Below, in pieces: positions 61,901-64,000 of a stretch of DNA of 64,000 nucleotides. The stretch is from Solwaraspora sp. WMMD792 (GTDB lineage: Bacteria > Actinomycetota > Actinomycetes > Mycobacteriales > Micromonosporaceae), in the NCBI RefSeq assembly GCF_029626105.1, contig NZ_JARUBH010000009.1, positions 1,860,001 to 1,924,000 of the forward strand, given 5' to 3'. The notes beneath the pieces were generated by a model. It worked only from the letters and a program-made list of their open reading frames with translations, had not been told where the DNA came from and did not search any database. Each line of letters starts with the position of its first letter. The first letter of the stretch is position 1. The translations under genes were made by a program, and so were the position numbers.

Positions 61901-64000
61901 CGGTAACGCCGCCAGCGTCGTGTCCGGCCGGATCTCCTACACGTTCGGTCTGGAGGGTCCGGCGATCACGGTGGACACGGCGTGCTCGTCGTCGCTGGTG
62001 GCACTGCATCTGGCCGCGCAGGCGCTGCGGCAGGGCGAGTGCACGATGGCCCTCGCGGGCGCCGCCTCGATCATGACCACACCGGACGGGCTCATCGCGT
62101 TCTCCCGGCAGCGTGGCCTCTCCGAGGACGGCCGCTGCAAGGCGTTCTCCGCCTCGGCGGACGGGTTCGGCATGTCCGAGGGCGTCGGCATGCTGCTGCT
62201 CGAACGGCTCTCCGACGCACGCCGTAACAACCACAAGATCCTTGCCCTGGTACGCGGCAGCGCGGTGAACCAGGACGGCGCGTCCAACGGCCTGACGGCG
62301 CCGAACGGGCCCTCCCAGGAGCGGGTGATCCGAGCGGCGCTGGCAAATGCCGGCTTGTCCACTGCGGACGTGGACGCCGTCGAGGCGCACGGCACCGGCA
62401 CGACGTTGGGTGATCCGATCGAGGCGCAGGCGCTGCTGGCCACGTACGGCCAGGACCGGGACGCGGCCGGTCCGGTGTGGCTCGGCTCGGTGAAGTCGAA
62501 CATCGGTCACACCCAGGCTGCCGCCGGCATGGCCGGTGTGATCAAGATGGTGCAGGCGATGCGGCACGAGCGGCTGCCCCGCACACTGCACGCTGACGAG
62601 CCATCGCCACACGTCGACTGGACTGCCGGGCAGGTCGCGTTGCTGACCGAGCCGCGCGACTGGCCGCGCGACGGCCGGCCCCGACGGGCCGGCGTCTCCG
62701 CGTTCGGCGTCAGTGGCACCAATGCCCACGTCATCCTCGAACAGGCGCCCGTGCAGCCGGAGACGCAGCCGGTCCCGGCGCCCCCGCTCCTGCCGTTCGT
62801 TCTCTCCGCGCGCACCGCCGACGCGCTGCGCGGTCAAGCCGCCCGCCTCCACGACGGCCTCCCCGCCGACCTGGCGGGTACCGCCCACACGCTCGCCACC
62901 GCCCGCGCCGCCCTCGACCACCGCGCCGTCGTGGTCGCCGCAGACGCCACCGGACTCCGCGCCGGACTCACCGGACTGGCCGGCGGCGACGTGCCGGTCG
63001 GTGTCGCCGACGGCGTCGCGACCCGCGCGGTGCGTCGGGTCGCTCTGGTGTTTCCGGGTCAGGGTTCGCAGTGGGTGGGTATGGCGTCGGAGTTGCGGGC
63101 GCAGTCTGCGGTGTTCCGTGACCGTTTCGCCGAGTGTGAGCGTGCGTTGGCGCCGTTTGTGGACTGGCGGTTGTCCGAGGTGATCGGCGACGAGGTGGCG
63201 TTGGGGCGGGTTGATGTGGTGCAGCCGGTGTTGTGGGCGGTGATGGTGTCGCTGGCGGAGGTGTGGTCGTCGTTTGGTGTGAAGCCGTCGGTGGTGGTGG
63301 GTCATTCGCAGGGTGAGGTCGCCGCCGCGTGTGTGGCGGGCCTGCTGAGCCTGGATGACGGTGCCCGGATAGTCGCGTCTCGTTCGGCGTTGGTGGCGTC
63401 GAAGCTGGCCGGCAGGGGTGGGATGGTGTCGGTCTCGGCTTCCCGCGAGGAGGTGGAGTCGTGGCTGGTCGGACTGTCGGTGGCGGCGGTGAACGGCCCG
63501 TCGAGCCTGGTCGTGGCCGGTGACGACCGGCTGCTGGACGCTCTCCTCAGCCGTTGTGAGGAGGCGGGAGTTCGTGCCCGTCGGATCGCGGTGGATTACG
63601 CCTCCCATTCGGTCGACGTGGAGACGATCGAGACGGACCTGCGCGCCGCCCTGGCCGGGATCGTCCCGACGACAGGTGGTGTCCCGTTCTTCTCCACCGT
63701 CACCGGCCAGTTCGAAACCGTCGTCGACGCCGACTACTGGTACCGGAATCTGCGTCAACCAGTCGGTTTCGCGACTGCCGTGCAGGCGTTGGTGGCCGCT
63801 GGCGTGGACGCATTCGTGGAAGTGTCCGCGCATCCGGTGCTGACCACCGCGATCGAGGACACCGTCGAAGACGCCGCCCTTGTTGTTGGGACGTTGCGTC
63901 GGGATGAGGGTGGTCTGCAACGGCTGTATCTGAGTCTTGGTGAGGCGTGGACACGCGGCCTGCCGGTCGACTTCACCTCGGCGTTTGGGCACGCTCCGCG
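52947..64000 (+). CDS. Loading-module PKS (CoA ligase-KR0-ACP / KS-AT-DH-KR-ACP / KS-AT...), cut by the window end
   Basis: Open through the right edge (3684 codons seen). The loading module starts with an acyl-CoA-ligase domain (1 to about 545): YTSGTTGLPKG near 167-178, YGSTETCG, GWYRTGDL, and Lys535 in GSGKIRRH. A KR-like region (about 560-1010) lacks the Ser/Tyr/Asn catalytic set (VSGFDAALGEPDAHLAASAG), so it is probably only structural. ACP 1025-1108 follows (Ser1068). Module 1: KS 1131-1553, AT 1659-1990 (YASH, methylmalonyl), DH from 2011 (HTVLGSVLLPG), KR 2471-2645 (VAD in place of LDD, the last Asp kept), ACP 2735-2818. Module 2: KS 2841-3265, AT from 3368. The layout recalls the rapamycin and rifamycin loading systems; 3,5-dihydroxybenzoate is the likely starter. 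Two tandem repeats interrupt the loading module. Confidence 0.93.
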   Translation, partial: MQRSELIRPLPELLAAQAERYGAKIAFHDARRAVTYAGLYRRTGRLAGHLAGVLGSGDRVVLLLNNGVEVVEAYLAVTRAAGVGVPVDPRSADAELTHVLRDSGARVVVTDRPHAAQARRVCPPGVLLVVTGDGDGGDFSFEEWAETVPPVPAPDSLGLDDVSWMLYTSGTTGLPKGVLSTQRSCLWSVASCYAPILGLSADDELLWPLPMFHSLAHILCVLGVTATGATARIMDGFEAGEVLAELRARPYTMLVGVPTMYHHLLRKVGEQSEQVRQSEQVEQSEQVEQSEQVERGGQSGQVERGGQSERGGPELRLRAALCTGAVASAALRDEVGRVLGVSLVDSYGSTETCGAITMNRPGGRYVPGSCGPAVPGLSLRLVDAETGHDVPDGAEGEVWVSGPSLMIGYHERPAETAAALPDGWYRTGDLARRDDDGYLTITGRLKELIIRAGENIHPAEIEEALRGVDGVVDVAVAGEPDPVLGEVPVAYVVAAPDADPSPAALLAAARDALAPAKVPERIYRTAAVPRTGSGKIRRHLLRERPARLLAVRTAGHPALLRSDWSPVPEPRPAAPIRVAVLGTWSVDGVPASIDGAVSYPDLAALRAAVDGGTPAPDLVLAPLLTDTVGSGDFAGAVPAAAAWATGFAASWPVDGPLSAARPAVVTRRAVFAAPGDDVAGLMPALTWSAVPDGGPVLIDLDDTPPTAALFAACAATGEPRLAVRDGQLLAPRLHRAPGAPESSGPPGARQSSEAPGASQSSEVPGAPQPSEAPAAPQSSEFRDREPRAERDRLRHVHDVVESGPDGTALIVGPAAGEAGVLARHLAGAYGIRHVTVVDPDAEPAVTEALGTALATLDATSTVTRDDPTGPDALTSVLAALPAGRPLSIVVSAVPPGDDAHTAALALHQLTRTLPLAAFVLVSGFDAALGEPDAHLAASAGLLGVLARHRRAQGHPGLAVMRRPGDSGRAFLDRFDAALADGTPVLVAEEADALIDRDPTAALLRELRPQPRAATDDAALRARLRRSSPDDRRRILTALVRAEAAAVAGLPGASSVGTDVPFKALGLDSRTAVLLCVRLSAATGVALPATAAFDHPTSAVLAEEIRLRFDGDERPAAVRPAAEDERPDRTDEPIAIVGMSCRLPGGVTSPDALWRLLADGRDATGDFPSDRGWDLGGLFHPDPDHPGTSYASRGGFLDDVAGFDAAFFGISPREALAMDPQQRLLLEASWEAVEHAGLDVTTLRGSRTGVFAGVMFHDYGTGAGELPEGIEGYRGTGAAGSVASGRVAYTLGFEGPAVTIDTACSSSLVALHLAAQSLRQGECTLALAGGVAVMATPAVFVEFSRQRGLAPDGRCKSFADAADGTGWGEGVALLLLERLSDARRNNHKILALVRGSAVNQDGASNGLTAPNGPSQQRVIRAALANAGLSTADVDAVEAHGTGTTLGDPIEAQALLATYGQQRGEAGPLWLGSLKSNIGHTQAAAGVAGVIKMVQAMRHGVLPRTLHVDQSSSKVDWASGAVALLTEARDWPEAADRPRRAAVSSFGVSGTNAHVILEAVPAADPAPAQLPPTVLPFVLSGRSPEALRAQAARLSDALPDDLSGTAHSLFNARAALERRAVAVTADPTVLRAALGALAVGEPGAGVVEGVAVGEASRVAFVFPGQGSQWVGMASELRAQSAVFRDRFAECERALAPFVDWRLSEVVDDEVALGRVDVVQPVLWAVMVSLAEVWSSFGVKPSVVVGHSQGEVAAACVAGLLSLDDGARIVASRSALVASKLAGRGGMVSVSASREEVESWLVGLSVAAVNGPSSLVVAGDDRLLDALLSRCEEAGVRARRIAVDYASHSVDVETIETDLRAALAGIVPTTGGVPFFSTVTGRFESVVDADYWYRNLRQPVGFATAVQALVADGVDAFVEVSAHPVLTTAIEDTVEDAAVVVGTLRRDEGGLQRLYLSLGEAWTRGLPVDFTPAFGNNPQLVDLPTYAFQRERFWLDPTPTHGGDPATLGLTAAGHPLLGAAVPLADGDGVVLTGRIGLHTHPWLADHTVLGSVLLPGTGFVELAIRAGDHVGCDLLDELTFETPLILPADELVDVQVTVGPPGNRGDRPVTVHSRLATDPAWTRHAAGTLTTGPVATPTDDAGPWPPAGAVPVDLTGFYDRIAADGFGYGPAFHGLHRAWRLGDDVHAEVTLPGPERADAPGYGLHPALLDAALHPMALLPGATGGGRLAFAWTGARLHAAGATALRVRLSPAGPGSVALSATDATGRPVLTAETIAVRPASADDLRAARRGPAGALYRVDWVPMPAQPGPLRWTLAGTDPAGLTAALPVPTSGGADTVTVAPLSFPRTGDDGADLRTALTGTLELLRSWLSGAESDDARLLVLTRGAVRVQPDEPAPDPVHAALWGLVRSAQSEHPGRIVLADLGPDPDSARVLGSVLTAGEPQVAIRSGRSFAARLRRAPAGTGSAPLDPDGTVLVTGATGGLGRLVARHLVTAHGVRHLLLVSRSGADAGLLADLAALGASVTGATCDLGDRTAVARLLAEVPAAHPLTAVIHTAGVVADGLIGSLSPESVDAVLRPKADGARYLDELTRDQDLAAFVLFSSAATTFGAPGQGNYAAANAYLDALAERLRDAGRPATSLAWGLWAESGGMGGRLGESDLRRMARSGTAALSSEDGLALLDAALTAGVPALVPARLELAGLGRADAPVPAILRDLVHTPARRRIAADPDARPAPDRFSGLAAADRERALRDLVLSSTAAVLGHATAETLDPDRTFKELGFDSLTAVELRNRLATPTGLRLPPTLVFNYPTVNGLTAFLAAELSGGATGAGAVDPEPAVPADEPIAIVAMSCRFPGDVDSPEALWRLLDDGGETISALPGDRGWDVAALYDPDPDHPGTFYVRGGGFLSGVADFDAALFGISPREATAMDPQQRLLLETTWQTFERAGLDPAGLRGRRIGVFVGTHGQDYAALFSPPPDGLEGYAVTGNAASVVSGRISYTFGLEGPAITVDTACSSSLVALHLAAQALRQGECTMALAGAASIMTTPDGLIAFSRQRGLSEDGRCKAFSASADGFGMSEGVGMLLLERLSDARRNNHKILALVRGSAVNQDGASNGLTAPNGPSQERVIRAALANAGLSTADVDAVEAHGTGTTLGDPIEAQALLATYGQDRDAAGPVWLGSVKSNIGHTQAAAGMAGVIKMVQAMRHERLPRTLHADEPSPHVDWTAGQVALLTEPRDWPRDGRPRRAGVSAFGVSGTNAHVILEQAPVQPETQPVPAPPLLPFVLSARTADALRGQAARLHDGLPADLAGTAHTLATARAALDHRAVVVAADATGLRAGLTGLAGGDVPVGVADGVATRAVRRVALVFPGQGSQWVGMASELRAQSAVFRDRFAECERALAPFVDWRLSEVIGDEVALGRVDVVQPVLWAVMVSLAEVWSSFGVKPSVVVGHSQGEVAAACVAGLLSLDDGARIVASRSALVASKLAGRGGMVSVSASREEVESWLVGLSVAAVNGPSSLVVAGDDRLLDALLSRCEEAGVRARRIAVDYASHSVDVETIETDLRAALAGIVPTTGGVPFFSTVTGQFETVVDADYWYRNLRQPVGFATAVQALVAAGVDAFVEVSAHPVLTTAIEDTVEDAALVVGTLRRDEGGLQRLYLSLGEAWTRGLPVDFTSAFGHAP
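53754..53882 (+). repeat. In-frame minisatellite inside the CoA-ligase domain
   Basis: Four 18-bp units coding (E/R)QSEQV (53754-53825) are followed by two related 27-bp-like units coding ERGGQS(G/E)... to 53882. The array adds about 43 residues (270-312) between VPTMYHHLLRK and the next core strand (LRLRAALCTGA). It keeps frame and its Gln/Ser/Glu composition is unlike the rest of the domain. Confidence 0.85.
55155..55289 (+). repeat. Five 27-bp tandem repeats in the loading-module linker
   Basis: Five units of nine residues with consensus PGAxQSSEA cover residues 737-781, between the structural and the Rossmann half of the KR-like region. Their Pro/Ala/Ser/Glu make-up suggests a flexible linker. 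Confidence 0.8.
57921..58980 (+). repeat. AT-domain DNA repeat, copy 5
   Basis: Located in the first extension module of the loading PKS. The second-type DH start follows to about 59130. The preceding bases (GTTGCTGTGGGGGAGGCGTC) match those before copy 3. Confidence 0.9.
63048..63975 (+). repeat. AT-domain DNA repeat, copy 6 (cut near the window end)
   Basis: It diverges near 63710 (GAAACCGTCGTCGACGCC) and again at about 63975, where the [10 protein letters not shown] linker becomes FTSAFGHAP. The block is therefore a little less conserved than in the other five modules. Confidence 0.85.

Overview
The window is high-GC actinobacterial DNA. GC-rich codons, GTG and TTG starts, a LAL-type regulator, giant modular PKS genes and an AICE-style transfer module all point there. 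A Micromonosporaceae host is my best guess, but no sequence here proves the family.

Left part (about 1-8.8 kb): the right-hand end of an integrated mobile element. A tight four-gene operon ends in a phage tail tape-measure-like gene (295-3176). It converges on a leftward transfer module: an FtsK/SpoIIIE-type DNA translocase (3606-5495), a DUF2637/Spd-like membrane protein, several small proteins and a DUF6907-like protein, with hairpin terminators between transcription units. The element ends at a 43-bp copy of the 3' half of a tRNA-Pro(GGG) gene (8760-8802), the probable attachment site. No integrase lies in the window, so the other end is to the left. A graveyard with two decayed transposase fragments follows (8.8-9.6 kb).

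Right part (10 kb to the end): a type III/type I hybrid polyketide gene cluster that runs off the right edge. It starts with a LAL regulator, a degenerate SDR and a TetR regulator. A small operon (DUF5988-like protein, a beta-rich protein, a bicovalent BBE-type flavoenzyme) leads into three PKS genes that make the last five extension modules, and then an aromatic-ring FAD monooxygenase. A convergent leftward operon encodes DpgA, DpgB, DpgC, a benzoylformate-decarboxylase-like ThDP enzyme and an aldehyde dehydrogenase. Together they should turn malonyl-CoA into 3,5-dihydroxybenzoate. Divergent from dpgA is the first PKS gene, with a CoA-ligase/inactive-KR/ACP loading module suited to load that acid, one complete extension module and part of a second.

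The inferred logic is: dihydroxybenzoate starter, methylmalonyl extensions, one final unreduced malonyl extension, TE release, then flavoenzyme tailoring. As I recall it, this closely matches kendomycin-type ansa carbocycles.

Two features stand out. The promoters at 14.4 kb and 52.8 kb share TAGGGGT direct repeats at a fixed distance from a TAGCGTTC -10 region, which suggests one cluster activator. The AT domains of six modules are almost identical DNA about 1 kb long, and the DH start flanking them comes in two versions that track with the presence or absence of an ER domain.
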